Assembly: GCF_000295095.1 (NCBI RefSeq)
Contig: NZ_JH806632.1
Span: forward strand, 60,946-124,945
Origin: Actinomyces timonensis DSM 23838
GTDB lineage: Bacteria; Actinomycetota; Actinomycetes; Actinomycetales; Actinomycetaceae
Direction: 5' to 3'
Length of the DNA: 64,000 nt
Under the pieces are notes generated by a model that made no database searches, was not told the origin of the DNA, and saw nothing but the letters and a program-made list of their open reading frames with translations. A program made the translations under genes and the position numbers. Of this stretch, positions 49,100-58,506 are shown in pieces (positions within the stretch are counted from its first letter, which is position 1; each line of letters begins with the position of its first letter).

Positions 49100-51469
49100 T
49101 CACACGACGTCGAAGGCCGCGTGGGCGCCGGCAGCGAAGGTCTCGCTGGAGCCGCCAACGTGGACGTCGATCGTGGTGGCGTCCTGGACGCGCGAGCGGG
49201 TGGCGGCCGACCAGTAGGACAGCTCGTCGGGGCCGAGCCGGAACTCCACGGTTCGGGACTGGCCCGCGGGGACGGCGACGCGGGCGAAGTCCTTGAGCTC
49301 GCGCTCGGGGCGGGTCGACGAGCCGTGGCGCTGGTGGATGTAGAGCTGGACGACCTCCTCGCCGTCGCGCTCGCCCGTGTTGGCCACGTCCACGCTCACG
49401 GTGACGGACTCCCCCACGGCGATCCGGGGCGAGGACAGGCGCGGCTCGGAGTAGGTGAAGGTGGTGTAGGAGCCGCCGTGCCCGAAGGGGTAGAGGGGCG
49501 TGGAGGCCTCGTCCCAGTAGCGCTCGCCAGCGCCCTCGGGCTGGAAGGTGCGGTAGTGGGAGTGGATCATCGGGACCTGCCCCACGGTGCGCGGCCAGGT
49601 GACGGGCAGGCGCCCGGCGGGGTCGACGTCGCCGAAGAGGGCGGCGGCCACGGCCTCACCGCCGCGGGTGCCGGGGTACCAGACCTGCATGATGGCGGGC
49701 AGGTTCTCATCGGCCCAGCGCAGGTCGAGGGGGCGCCCGGACATGACGAGGGCGACGGTGGGCGTGCCCGTGGCGGCCACGGCCTGGAGCAGCTCGAGCT
49801 GGCGGCCGGGCAGGTCCAGGGTGGAGGTGGAGGCCTTCTCACCGATCTGGTTCTGCGCCTGCCCGACGACGACGATCGCCACCTCGGCGCCCCGCGCGGT
49901 CCGGGCGGCCTCGGCGAGGGCGGCGTCGTCGTCGAAGTCCTCGGGGCGCGCGGGCAGGGCGCCGGGGGCCTCCTGGTCGTCGAACATGGAGGGGAAGACG
50001 CGCGGGGGCGCCCACTCCCCCACCGCGTAGTCGACGCGCGCGCCGCCGGAGCGAGCGCGGATGCCCGCCAGGATCGTCGTGGTCTCGGCCAAGTCCTCGT
50101 CGAAGACCCAGGGGCCCAGGGTGTCGCGGGGCGAGTCGGCGAGCTGGCCGATGACGGCGATGGAGGAGATCCCCTCGCCCAAGGGCAGGACGGGGGCACC
50201 CGCGGGCCCCGGCCAGGGCTCGTTCTTGAGCAGGACGAGGGACTTCTCGGCGGCGCGGCGGGCGGCCTCGCGGTGGGCGGGGTCGGCGAGGATCGCGGGG
50301 GCGGCAGCGGCGTCGGCGTAGGGCCGCTCGAACAGGCCCATGGCGATCTTGGCCCGAAGCACGCGGCGCACCGCCTCATCGACGTCGGCCTCATCCACGC
50401 GCCCAGCGCGCACAGAGCGCGGCAGGTGGAGGAAGGCGGCATCCTCCATCACCATCTCCATGTCCAGGCCCGCGTTCAGCGCCCGCGCGGCGGCGTCGGG
50501 GAGGTCGGCGGCGAAGTGCTGGGTGGCGAGCGACCGGACGGCGTTGGCGTCGGAGACGACGAATCCCTCGAAGCCCATCTCGCCCCGCAGCACGTCGGTG
50601 AGGAGCCAGGCGTTGCCGGAGGCGGGCACGCCGTTCAGGTCCATGTAGGCGCCCATGATGTTGCCTGACCCGGCCTCCACGGCGGCGCGGAAGGGCGGGA
50701 GGTAGACGTTCCACAGCTCGTTGTCGGAGATCTCCGCGTCCTCGTAGTCGCGGCCTCCGCGCGCCGCCCCGTAGCCCGCGAAGTGCTTGGGGCCGGCGAT
50801 GATCCGCTCGGGGTCGCCGAGACGCTCGCCCTGGAAGCCACGCACCTGGGCGGCGGCCGCGGCGGCGCCGAGGCAGGGGTCCTCCCCCGCTCCCTCGACG
50901 ATCCGGCCCCAGCGCGGGTCGCGGGCGATGTCCACCATGGGGGCGAAGGTCCACGACAGGCCGACGGCGCGGGCCTCGCGCGCGGCGACGCCCTGCGCCT
51001 CCTCGGCGACGGCGGGGTCCCAGGCCGCGGCCATGGCGATGGGCACGGGCATGATGGTGCGCAGGCCGTGGATGACGTCATAGCCGAAGATGAGGGGGAT
51101 GCCGTGGGGGCTCTCCTCGACGGCGATGCGCTGGAGCGCGTTGATGGCATCGGGGTCGCGCACGAAGAGCAGGCTGCCGGCCCGCCCGGCGCGCACCTCG
51201 CCCTCGACCATCTCGGACTGGGCGAGGATCTCCCGGTCCTCCTCGGAAAGGCCGTCGGGGGCGGCGCCGGACTCGGCGGACGCGCCCGGGAGCAGCGCGG
51301 GGAGCATGGAGCGCCGATAGAAGTACTGGGTGAGCTGGCCGGCCTTCTCCTCCAGGCTCAGGCGGGCCAGCAGGTCCTCGACGCGCTCGTCGACGGGCGC
51401 GGCCGGGTCGAGGTAGAGGGGGCGGGCGGGGGCGGCGGACTGGTCGGGCATAGCGGGCTCGGCGGGCAC
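49100..51469 (-). CDS. Glycoside hydrolase family 3 (beta-glucosidase-like)
   Basis: A 789-residue retaining glycosidase. The N-terminal TIM barrel has PLIFGYDVIHGLRTIMP, RDPRWGRIVEGAGEDP and AGPKHFAGYGA. The nucleophile is the Asp in GFVVSDANAV. The second domain has the acid/base candidate Glu in GEKASTSTLDLPGRQ. A C-terminal fibronectin III-like domain (ANTGERDGEEVVQLYIHQRH) completes the BglX architecture. No signal peptide is seen, so it should act on imported oligosaccharides. The GTG at 51469 has GGAGG 7 nt upstream. It sits between rpsO and pnp, which are normally adjacent. Confidence 0.92.
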   Translation of the reverse strand: MPAEPAMPDQSAAPARPLYLDPAAPVDERVEDLLARLSLEEKAGQLTQYFYRRSMLPALLPGASAESGAAPDGLSEEDREILAQSEMVEGEVRAGRAGSLLFVRDPDAINALQRIAVEESPHGIPLIFGYDVIHGLRTIMPVPIAMAAAWDPAVAEEAQGVAAREARAVGLSWTFAPMVDIARDPRWGRIVEGAGEDPCLGAAAAAAQVRGFQGERLGDPERIIAGPKHFAGYGAARGGRDYEDAEISDNELWNVYLPPFRAAVEAGSGNIMGAYMDLNGVPASGNAWLLTDVLRGEMGFEGFVVSDANAVRSLATQHFAADLPDAAARALNAGLDMEMVMEDAAFLHLPRSVRAGRVDEADVDEAVRRVLRAKIAMGLFERPYADAAAAPAILADPAHREAARRAAEKSLVLLKNEPWPGPAGAPVLPLGEGISSIAVIGQLADSPRDTLGPWVFDEDLAETTTILAGIRARSGGARVDYAVGEWAPPRVFPSMFDDQEAPGALPARPEDFDDDAALAEAARTARGAEVAIVVVGQAQNQIGEKASTSTLDLPGRQLELLQAVAATGTPTVALVMSGRPLDLRWADENLPAIMQVWYPGTRGGEAVAAALFGDVDPAGRLPVTWPRTVGQVPMIHSHYRTFQPEGAGERYWDEASTPLYPFGHGGSYTTFTYSEPRLSSPRIAVGESVTVSVDVANTGERDGEEVVQLYIHQRHGSSTRPERELKDFARVAVPAGQSRTVEFRLGPDELSYWSAATRSRVQDATTIDVHVGGSSETFAAGAHAAFDVV

Positions 51470-51582
51470 GGTGGGCCTCCTCGGGCGGGACGTCGTCGGC
51501 GGCGCGGGCCCGCGCTGCGCGGGCGGCGGCCCTGCGATCCTAGAGGAGTCGGGGCGCGAAGGTGGCGGGATCAGGGAGAACG

Positions 51583-51624
51583 CGCTCCGGCCCCGCCACC
51601 CTGAGGGGTGGCGGGGCCGGAGCG
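51583..51624. terminator. rpsO terminator hairpin
   Basis: CGCTCCGGCCCCGCCACC (51583-51600) and GGTGGCGGGGCCGGAGCG (51607-51624) form a perfect 18-bp stem with the loop CTGAGG. It starts 20 bp after the rpsO stop codon. There is no T run. The upper stem matches that of the hairpin at 30610-30645. Confidence 0.8.
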
Positions 51625-51644
51625 GAAGGCTTCTGGCGCGGGCC

Positions 51645-51914
51645 TCAGCGGCGGATGCCGAGGCGGGCGATGAGCGAGCGGTAGCGCTCGATGTCCTCCT
51701 TCATGAGGTAGTCGAGGAGGCGGCGGCGCTTACCGATGAGCAGGTAGAGGCCACGGCGCGAGTGGTGGTCGTGCGTGTGGGTCTTGAAGTGCTCGGTGAG
51801 GTTGGAGATGCGCTCGGTGAGGACGGCGACCTGGACCTCGGGGGAGCCCGTGTCACCCTCGTGGGTGGCGTACTCGGCGATGATCTCGGACTTGCGCTCA
51901 GGGGTGACCGACAT
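51645..51914 (-). CDS. rpsO: 30S ribosomal protein S15
   Basis: An 89-residue small-subunit protein of normal length. [40 protein letters not shown] and [20 protein letters not shown] are the S15 signatures. It binds the central domain of 16S rRNA. The ATG at 51914 has AAGGAG upstream. The frame continues upstream into noncoding sequence, so the family start decides. A strong hairpin follows. Confidence 0.97.
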   Translation of the reverse strand: MSVTPERKSEIIAEYATHEGDTGSPEVQVAVLTERISNLTEHFKTHTHDHHSRRGLYLLIGKRRRLLDYLMKEDIERYRSLIARLGIRR

Positions 51915-52113
51915 ATGCGGGCTCCTTCTTCTCGTTGCGCGGAGCGCCGGGGCATGTTCACCCGGGCATGACGGTTCCGCGGCCGATCGACGGCGCGCCA
52001 ACAGTACCAGGAGGCCGCCCCCTCCCCCGAGCCGGGGCCTGTGGGACCGGGCACAGGGCCTGCGCGTCCGGGCCCGCGGCATCAGCCGAGCGGGCGCGCG
52101 GGCCAGCCGACGC

Positions 52114-53142
52114 TCAGGCGGTGACATCCTCGGGCCGCACGGGCTCGGGCACGGGGACCCCGAGCACCTCGGCGGTGTCGACGACGTCCTGGCGCATCTG
52201 GGCCAGGAGTGGGTCGAGCCCGTCGAAGGCGAGCATGGGGCGCAGGTGGGACACGAAGTCCACGGCCACCTCCTCGCCGTAAAGGTCGAGGTCGGCCCGG
52301 CCGAGCACATGGGCCTCGATGGTGCGCGCCGGGACGTCATCGAAGGTGGGATTGGTGCCGATCGAGATCGCGGCGGGCAGGCGCTCCCCCTCGGCGCCCG
52401 CGCCCGGCGCCCCGGAGCGCACGAGCCATCCGGCGTAGACGCCGTCCGGTGGGACGACGCCGGCGGTGGCGGCGTCGAGGTTGGCGGTGGGGAAGCCGAG
52501 CTCGCGCCCGCGCCGCAGCCCGTGGACGACGGCGCCGCGCACGCGGTGCGGGCGCCCGAGGATCTCGGCCGCCTGGCGCACATCCCCGCCGGCGAGGCAC
52601 TCGCGCGCCCAGGTGGAGGACCAGCGCCGCCCGCTGGGGGCCAGGAGCTCGGGGACGATCTCGACCTCGACGCCGTCAGCGGCGCCGATGGCGCGCAGGG
52701 AGTCGGCGTCGCCGGAGTTGTCCCGGCCGAAGCGCACGTCACCCCCGACGACGATCGCCCGCGCGCCGAGGAGCCCTTCGAGCCAGTCGCGCACGAATCC
52801 CTCGGGAGACTGGTCGGCGAAGGCCAGGGTGTAGGGGATGACGAGCGCGGCGTCGAGGCCCGTGGCGGCCAGGGCCCCCAGGCGGTCGGGCAGGGAGGCG
52901 ATCATCGCCAGGTCGATGCCGGGGCGGTGGACGGTCAGGGGGTGCGGGTCGAAGGTGACGGCGACGGCGAGGCAGTCGGGGCCGAGCGCGCGGGCCCGCT
53001 CGACGACGCGGGCGAGGATCCTCTGGTGGCCGCGGTGGACGCCGTCGAAGACACCGACGGTCACGACGCTTCCCGCGCTGGCGGCGCCCCTCGCGGCGCG
53101 CAGTGACTCGGGCACCTGCTCGGCGCCGTACCAGATCTCCAC
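52114..53142 (-). CDS. ribF: Bifunctional riboflavin kinase/FAD synthetase
   Basis: A 342-residue enzyme that converts riboflavin to FMN and FAD. The N-terminal adenylyltransferase domain has [33 protein letters not shown] and [15 protein letters not shown]. The C-terminal kinase domain has [19 protein letters not shown] and GVYAGWLV, and [11 protein letters not shown]. The GTG start at 53142 has AGGA 8 nt upstream. It shares rpsO's strand with a 199-bp gap. Confidence 0.95.
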   Translation of the reverse strand: MEIWYGAEQVPESLRAARGAASAGSVVTVGVFDGVHRGHQRILARVVERARALGPDCLAVAVTFDPHPLTVHRPGIDLAMIASLPDRLGALAATGLDAALVIPYTLAFADQSPEGFVRDWLEGLLGARAIVVGGDVRFGRDNSGDADSLRAIGAADGVEVEIVPELLAPSGRRWSSTWARECLAGGDVRQAAEILGRPHRVRGAVVHGLRRGRELGFPTANLDAATAGVVPPDGVYAGWLVRSGAPGAGAEGERLPAAISIGTNPTFDDVPARTIEAHVLGRADLDLYGEEVAVDFVSHLRPMLAFDGLDPLLAQMRQDVVDTAEVLGVPVPEPVRPEDVTA

Positions 53143-53306
53143 CGGCTGCGATCCTGCTCTGTCCCGTGGCCGGCGGGCACCCGTGGATGGGGCAGCCCGG
53201 CCGGACCGCCTGTCATGACTGGACCAACCCTGCCACGGCGGCGACGGCGGCGCGAACCGGGAGCGGTGGCCGGGAAGCCGGGCGGGGCGCGCCCGACCAG
53301 GAGGGC

Positions 53307-53355
53307 TTGCGGGGGCAGGATGGGCCCATCTAGACTATCGACCGACGGTCGGTCG
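53307..53355 (+). promoter_or_regulatory. Promoter and palindromic operator of the TetR module
   Basis: TTGCGG (53307-53312) and TAGACT (53331-53336) with an 18-bp spacer form a promoter. It is directly followed by the perfect 17-bp palindrome CGACCGAC-G-GTCGGTCG (53339-53355). Its position over the transcription start fits autorepression by the TetR protein encoded next. The flanking 53143-53306 holds no gene. Confidence 0.7.
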
Positions 53356-53397
53356 GTAATGATCGGCCCTGAGCCCTCCCGAGAGGAATCCACTCCC

Positions 53398-54045
53398 ATG
53401 CCCCGCATCACCAAGCCCGCCGCCGAGCGCCGCGAGGAGATCCTCAACGCCGCCGCGGCCCTCTTCACCACCAAAGGCGTGACCGCCTCCACCATGAACG
53501 ACATCCTGGGAGCGGTCGGCGTGGCCAAGGGAACGCTCTACTACCACTTCACGTCCAAGGACGAGATCCTGCGCTCCCTCATCGACCGGACAGTCGCCGA
53601 GATCGCCGAGCGCGCCGCCCAGGCCGCCGCGGCCCCGCTCCCCGCGCCCGAGCGCCTGCTCGCCGTCATCGCGGCCGCCCGGGTGGAGGGCGAGGCCGCC
53701 GAGATGATCGACGACCTCCACGACGCCGCCAACACGCAGTTCCACCTGCGCTCCCTCGTCAGCACGATCCGGGCGCTCGCCCCGATCCTCGTCGGGGTTA
53801 TCGAGGACGGCATCGACGAGGGGGCCTTCACCTGCGCCGACCCTCGCACCGCCGTCGAGATCATCCTGACCGCGGGTTCCATGCTCACCGACGAGGGGAT
53901 CTTCACCGGCGAGGCCGATCAGCGCCCCCGCCGCATGGCTGGCACCCTCGCCGCGGCCGAGCTCCTGCTCGGGGCCGCCCCGGGAACGCTGGCCGGGCCG
54001 ATCGCCTCCGCCACCTCCCCCGCGACGCCCGAGGCGGACTCATGA
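53398..54045 (+). CDS. TetR family transcriptional regulator
   Basis: A 215-residue repressor. The N-terminal helix-turn-helix domain reads RREEILNAAAALFTTKGVTA then STMNDILGAVGVAKGTLYYH then FTSKDEILRSLI, a standard TetR_N layout. The C-terminal ligand domain is helical and Ala-rich. ATG at 53398 has GAGAGGAA upstream. It overlaps the MFS gene by 4 nt (ATGA). Together with the palindrome upstream it probably controls the whole four-gene module, responding to a compound exported by it. Confidence 0.9.
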   Translation: MPRITKPAAERREEILNAAAALFTTKGVTASTMNDILGAVGVAKGTLYYHFTSKDEILRSLIDRTVAEIAERAAQAAAAPLPAPERLLAVIAAARVEGEAAEMIDDLHDAANTQFHLRSLVSTIRALAPILVGVIEDGIDEGAFTCADPRTAVEIILTAGSMLTDEGIFTGEADQRPRRMAGTLAAAELLLGAAPGTLAGPIASATSPATPEADS

Positions 54046-55343
54046 GGCTCCTCGGCCTGTTGGTCCTCGGCTCCTTCGTGACCTCTATCGGCACGGGGAT
54101 GACCGCCTTCGGCCTGGCGATCATGGCGTACTCGTCCACGGGCTCCGCCAGCGCGGTGGCCGCTGTGCAGATGTGCGCCCTTGCGCCCCTGATCCTGCTG
54201 GCCCCTGTGGCCGGGGCCCTGGCCGACCGGCATGACCGCCGCCTGGTCATGGTCGTCGGCGATGGCGGATCCGTCCTCGGCCTGATCATCATCCTGGTGG
54301 CGCTGCGCTCACCCGCCCCGAGTCTGACCATGGTGCTCGTCGGCGTCGCCCTTTCCTCGATCATGGCCTCGCTCACCGAGCCCGCCCTGCGCGCTTCCGT
54401 CTCCGAGCTCGTCGAGCCCGAGCAGTACGTCCGCGCCTCAGGGCTGCTCCAGGCGTCCAGCGCGGCCAAGCTCCTCGTCTCCCCCGCCCTGGCGGGCCTC
54501 CTCCTGCCGGTCCTGGGACTGCCCGGGATCATCATCATCGATGCCTCCACCTGCGCGGTGACGGTGGCATGCTCGTTGGCTGTGCGCCGCGCGCTGCCCC
54601 CGCGCGCCGCCTCGGAGCCGGTCGGCACCCGCGAGCGCCTGCTCGGCGGCTGGCAGCAGATTCACAGCGAGCCCCGGCTTCGGTCCCTGGTCATCATCAT
54701 GACGGCGCTCACCATGACAATCGGTATCGTGCAGGTGCTGTTCAAGCCCTCGTTGCTGCCCTGGATGAGCGCCCAGTCCGTCGGGCTGGTCGAGACCCTG
54801 TGCGCCATGGGGCTGCTGGTCGGCGCCGGTCTCGCGACCGCCACCAAGGCGCGCCCGGTCACGCTGCTCGCCAGCGGCACCGCCATCACGGGCGCCGCCA
54901 TGATCGGTCTTGCGGCCCGCCCCTGGATCTGGTCGGTCGCCACAGCCGGGATCATCGCCTTCGCCTCCCTCGCCCTGTGCCAGGCAGGGGCCGACGCCCT
55001 CGTGCGCGGCCGCCTCGATCCGCAGAGCGAAGCAGCCGCCTGGGGAACCATCAGCCTCATCACCCAGTCCGGCTACCTGGCGGCCTACGCCACCGCCGCC
55101 CCACTGGCCGACTACGTCTTCTCCCCGCTCGTTAGCCGCGGCGGGATCGGAACGGCACTCGTCGGCTCCGGGCAGGGACGGGGCGCCGCTTTGACGATCG
55201 CCGTCACTGGCGCGCTCACGATCGCCCTCGCCGTCATCCTGCGCGCCAAGCGGAGGAGCCTCTCGCCGGAGGCGTCCCCCGTCCTGTCCCCCAATCCGCA
55301 CCACTCACTCAAGGAGACCAGATCATGCTCCAACGCCTCCTGA
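54042..55343 (+). CDS. MFS transporter
   Basis: A 433-residue polytopic protein with about eleven to twelve hydrophobic segments. The motif A-like loop is VAGALADRHDRRLVM, typical of MFS_3 drug exporters, and SGLLQASSAAKLLVSPALAG follows. The last 40 residues are hydrophilic. It begins in the tetR stop codon and overlaps the permease gene by 19 nt. Export of a toxic compound or peptide is likely, but the substrate is unknown. Confidence 0.85.
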   Translation: MRLLGLLVLGSFVTSIGTGMTAFGLAIMAYSSTGSASAVAAVQMCALAPLILLAPVAGALADRHDRRLVMVVGDGGSVLGLIIILVALRSPAPSLTMVLVGVALSSIMASLTEPALRASVSELVEPEQYVRASGLLQASSAAKLLVSPALAGLLLPVLGLPGIIIIDASTCAVTVACSLAVRRALPPRAASEPVGTRERLLGGWQQIHSEPRLRSLVIIMTALTMTIGIVQVLFKPSLLPWMSAQSVGLVETLCAMGLLVGAGLATATKARPVTLLASGTAITGAAMIGLAARPWIWSVATAGIIAFASLALCQAGADALVRGRLDPQSEAAAWGTISLITQSGYLAAYATAAPLADYVFSPLVSRGGIGTALVGSGQGRGAALTIAVTGALTIALAVILRAKRRSLSPEASPVLSPNPHHSLKETRSCSNAS

Positions 55344-57643
55344 GGGCGGATCTGGCGCGTGGCGCCGCCGTTGCCCTGATCCTGACCGCCCTCATAGCCC
55401 TGGCGTGCGCCCTGGCGAGCGCCTCCGCCCGGATCATCGTCGACACGACATCGGCGACCAACCAACTCGCCCGCCGGGCCAACCTCCCAGACCTCGTGCA
55501 GATGCACTCCGGGGAGCTCGACGCCGAGGAGATCACGGCGTGGGCCAGCTCGCGCCCGGAGATAGTCGACCACGAGATCATCAAGTCGCTGCCCGCGCCC
55601 CGCACGGAGCTGTGGATCGGCGGCACCAACCAGGCCGACTCCTTCCAGGAGCCCGCCTTCGTCACCGCCCCCAAGCGCATCGACCTGCTTATGGGCGACG
55701 ATGGCCGCCCCGCCGATCCGGGCCCGGGCGAGATCGCGCTGCCGATCCACTACTCGGTGACGGGGGCCGCTCGGATCGGGGACACCATCACCGTCGGCAC
55801 CGGAGAGGCGGCGGTGACCCTCCGAGTCACCGGGTTCTTCCGGGACGCCCAGATGAACGCCGCGATGATCCCCTCCAAGCGCCTTGTGGTCAGCCCCGAG
55901 GACTTCGAGGTCCTGGCGCAGCGCATCACGGAGCCCGAGTACTTCATCGAGTTCGACCTGACGGACTCCGCCCGGCCCGGCTCGGTGATCGCCGCCTACA
56001 ACGACGCCGGCCTGCCCAACCAGGGAATCCACGTCGACGCCTCGATGATCCGCCTCATGAGCGCGCTGAGCACGCAGCTCATCGCCGTCGTGGCAGTGCT
56101 CGTTGCGCTCGTGCTGGCAGCGGTCTCCGTGCTCGCGCTGCGCTACACGGTGCTCGCCGCCTTGGAGGCCGACCTCGCCCAGATCGCCGTCCTCAAGGCG
56201 ATCGGCGCCGCTCCTCGTCGCATCGCCAGGCTCTATATGGCCAAGTACCTCGCCCTGTCCGCCATCGGCGCCATCATCGGGTATGGGGCGGGCCTGCCGC
56301 TCGGCGCCTCCTTGGAGGCCCCGGCGCTGGCCTACCTCGGCACGCCCCCGACCAGTGTGTGGACCTTCGGGCTTCCCTTGGCGGCGGTGCTGGTACTGGC
56401 TGGCATCGTCATCAGCCTGACCCGCCTGACCCTGCGGCGCATGGGCCGCATCAGCACCGTCGAGGCGCTGCGCGCGGGAGCCTCGGGGGCCGTCAAGGCG
56501 CGCCGCCACCGGTGGCTCCTGTCCCACTCGCGCCGCGTGCCCTCCCTGCAGTGGCTCGGGATCCGGCAGGCGCTCCGGCCCACCAACATCCTCCTGCTAG
56601 GCGTGCTCGCACTGTCCACCACCACGATGCTGATCCCCCTCAACATCGCCTCGACCTTGGACAACCCCAGTATCGCCACATACCTGGGCGCCGGTGAGGC
56701 CGACCTGCGCATCGATGTGCGCGGCGGGGACGAGGACCTCGACGCGACGCGCAACGCCCTGGAGGCCGACCCGAGGATCGAGCGCTCCACGCGGATCCAG
56801 CGCCGCAGCTACGAGATGCTGGTCACCAACGACAAGTGGGAACCACTCCTCATCGATATCGGGGATCACGACGCCTTCCCGATGAAGTACCTCTCCGGTC
56901 GGGGCCCGGCCAGCACCGACGAGGTGTCGCTGTCCTACAGCCAGGCGGAGGCGGCGGGGGCGGAGGAGGGCTCCACCGTCACCGTGCGGGGCTCCCAGGG
57001 CGAGCAAGCCGAACGGAGCCTGACGGTCACGGGCGTCTACCAGGACATCACCAACAACGGCCTGACGGCGAAGGCCCTCTTCGACGACGGCTCACCCGCG
57101 CTGTGGCGCCTGGCCTACGCCGATGTGCGCGCCGGCGAGGACGCGTCCGCCGTCGCCAACGACCTGCGATCCGCCCTCCCCGAGGCGCAGGTGACCTCCT
57201 CGAGCCAGCACGCCTCGCAGTTCTTCGGGGCCACCGGCTCCCAGGTGCGCCTCATCGCGATCATGACCTGCGCGGTCGCCCTAGCGCTGTCGTTCTTGAT
57301 CACCACTCTCTTCGTGGTGCTCATCCTGACCAGGGAGCGCGATCAGGTCTCCACCATGCAGGCCCTGGGGGCGCCCCTGCGGTCCATCCAGCGCCATTAC
57401 CTCACGCGCTTCGGCATCATCGCCGTCATCGGCCTCATCATCGGAATCGTTCTCGCCCTCTTCCTCGGGGACATCGCCGTGAGCGCGATCATGGCCTCCC
57501 GAGGCGCGCCCGGAATCGAGCTCCTCCCCGAGGCCTGGGTCGTGGGACTCATGATCCCCGCCGCCGTCATCATCACCACCGCCGCCGCCATCGGGCTCGC
57601 CCTGCGGCGCCTTCCCACCGCGCCCCTGCGCACCAGCGAGTAG
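55325..57643 (+). CDS. ABC transporter permease (FtsX-like, MacB type)
   Basis: A 772-residue permease with two FtsX domains. One N-terminal membrane segment precedes a large extracytoplasmic region. A three-helix block follows (VVAVLVALVLAAVSVLALRY, then LKAIGAAPRRIARLYMAKYL). A second such unit at the C-terminus has RERDQVSTMQALGAPLRSIQ and IGLIIGIVLALFLGDIAV. Such permeases move antimicrobial peptides, lipoproteins or lipids together with a LolD/MacB-like ATPase, which is encoded 13 bp downstream. The ATG lies inside the end of the MFS gene. Confidence 0.9.
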   Translation: MLQRLLRADLARGAAVALILTALIALACALASASARIIVDTTSATNQLARRANLPDLVQMHSGELDAEEITAWASSRPEIVDHEIIKSLPAPRTELWIGGTNQADSFQEPAFVTAPKRIDLLMGDDGRPADPGPGEIALPIHYSVTGAARIGDTITVGTGEAAVTLRVTGFFRDAQMNAAMIPSKRLVVSPEDFEVLAQRITEPEYFIEFDLTDSARPGSVIAAYNDAGLPNQGIHVDASMIRLMSALSTQLIAVVAVLVALVLAAVSVLALRYTVLAALEADLAQIAVLKAIGAAPRRIARLYMAKYLALSAIGAIIGYGAGLPLGASLEAPALAYLGTPPTSVWTFGLPLAAVLVLAGIVISLTRLTLRRMGRISTVEALRAGASGAVKARRHRWLLSHSRRVPSLQWLGIRQALRPTNILLLGVLALSTTTMLIPLNIASTLDNPSIATYLGAGEADLRIDVRGGDEDLDATRNALEADPRIERSTRIQRRSYEMLVTNDKWEPLLIDIGDHDAFPMKYLSGRGPASTDEVSLSYSQAEAAGAEEGSTVTVRGSQGEQAERSLTVTGVYQDITNNGLTAKALFDDGSPALWRLAYADVRAGEDASAVANDLRSALPEAQVTSSSQHASQFFGATGSQVRLIAIMTCAVALALSFLITTLFVVLILTRERDQVSTMQALGAPLRSIQRHYLTRFGIIAVIGLIIGIVLALFLGDIAVSAIMASRGAPGIELLPEAWVVGLMIPAAVIITTAAAIGLALRRLPTAPLRTSE

Positions 57644-57656
57644 AGGAGATCGACCA

Positions 57657-58463
57657 ATGAGCATCTCAGGCATCCCCGTGCGCTCCCCGCGCCGCCGCAC
57701 CACCACCAACCCGGCCCTGCGCGCCACCGGCCTGACGAAGGCCTACCAGCGCGCCCCGGTCCTCGACGGGCTGGACCTGGAGATCCCCGCGGGCCAGTTC
57801 GTCGCCATCATGGGCCCGTCGGGGTCGGGCAAATCAACCCTGCTGCACTGCCTGAGCGGAATGGACCGCCCCACCGGCGGGACCGTCGAGCTCGCTCACT
57901 CCGGCGGTGTCGTCGACCTGACGGCGCTGCGGGAGAAGCAGTTGGCCGACCTCCGCCTGGAGCACATGGGCTTCGTCTTCCAGCAGCCGCACCTCCTCGC
58001 CACCCTGTGCCTGCTGGACAACATCGTCCTGCCCGGGTTCCTCGCCGGCAAGAGGCCCCGCAGCGAGGTGGTGGAGCGGGCGGAGGCCCTCATGAGGACC
58101 ATGGGAATCGCCGATCAGGCCCGCAGCGACATCACCGAGGTCTCCGGCGGGCAGCTGCAGCGGGCGGGGATCTGCCGGGCGCTCATCAACGAGCCCGCCG
58201 TGGTCTTCGCCGATGAGCCCACGGGGGCACTCAACTCCAGCACCGCCGCCCAGATCCTCGACCTGCTCGGCCAGATCCACGCCGCGGGGACGACGCTCGT
58301 GGTGGTCACACACGACGCGCACGTGGCGGCGCGCGCCAGCCGCGTCCTCGTGCTCGTCGATGGCGCCATCGAGGAGGACCTCGCGCTGGGCGACTACGAC
58401 GAGTCGCGCGCCGCCGAGCGCCTCGACGAGGTCTCCCGGGCCCTTCAGCGCCAAGCGGTCTGA
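57657..58463 (+). CDS. ABC transporter ATP-binding protein
   Basis: A 268-residue ATPase of the LolD/MacB group. Walker A is IMGPSGSGKSTLLHCLSGMD, the Q loop FVFQQPHLLATL, the signature VSGGQLQRAGICRALINEP, Walker B AVVFADEPTGALNS, and the switch His lies in VVTHDAHVAAR. The Arg-rich start before TKAYQRAPVLDGLDLEIPAG is an extension. It pairs with the FtsX permease upstream. GAGGAG precedes the ATG. Confidence 0.93.
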   Translation: MSISGIPVRSPRRRTTTNPALRATGLTKAYQRAPVLDGLDLEIPAGQFVAIMGPSGSGKSTLLHCLSGMDRPTGGTVELAHSGGVVDLTALREKQLADLRLEHMGFVFQQPHLLATLCLLDNIVLPGFLAGKRPRSEVVERAEALMRTMGIADQARSDITEVSGGQLQRAGICRALINEPAVVFADEPTGALNSSTAAQILDLLGQIHAAGTTLVVVTHDAHVAARASRVLVLVDGAIEEDLALGDYDESRAAERLDEVSRALQRQAV

Positions 58464-58506
58464 GCGCGGCGGCGCCAGCGGTCCCGCGGTGGCGGCTGTG
58501 TGGGGA

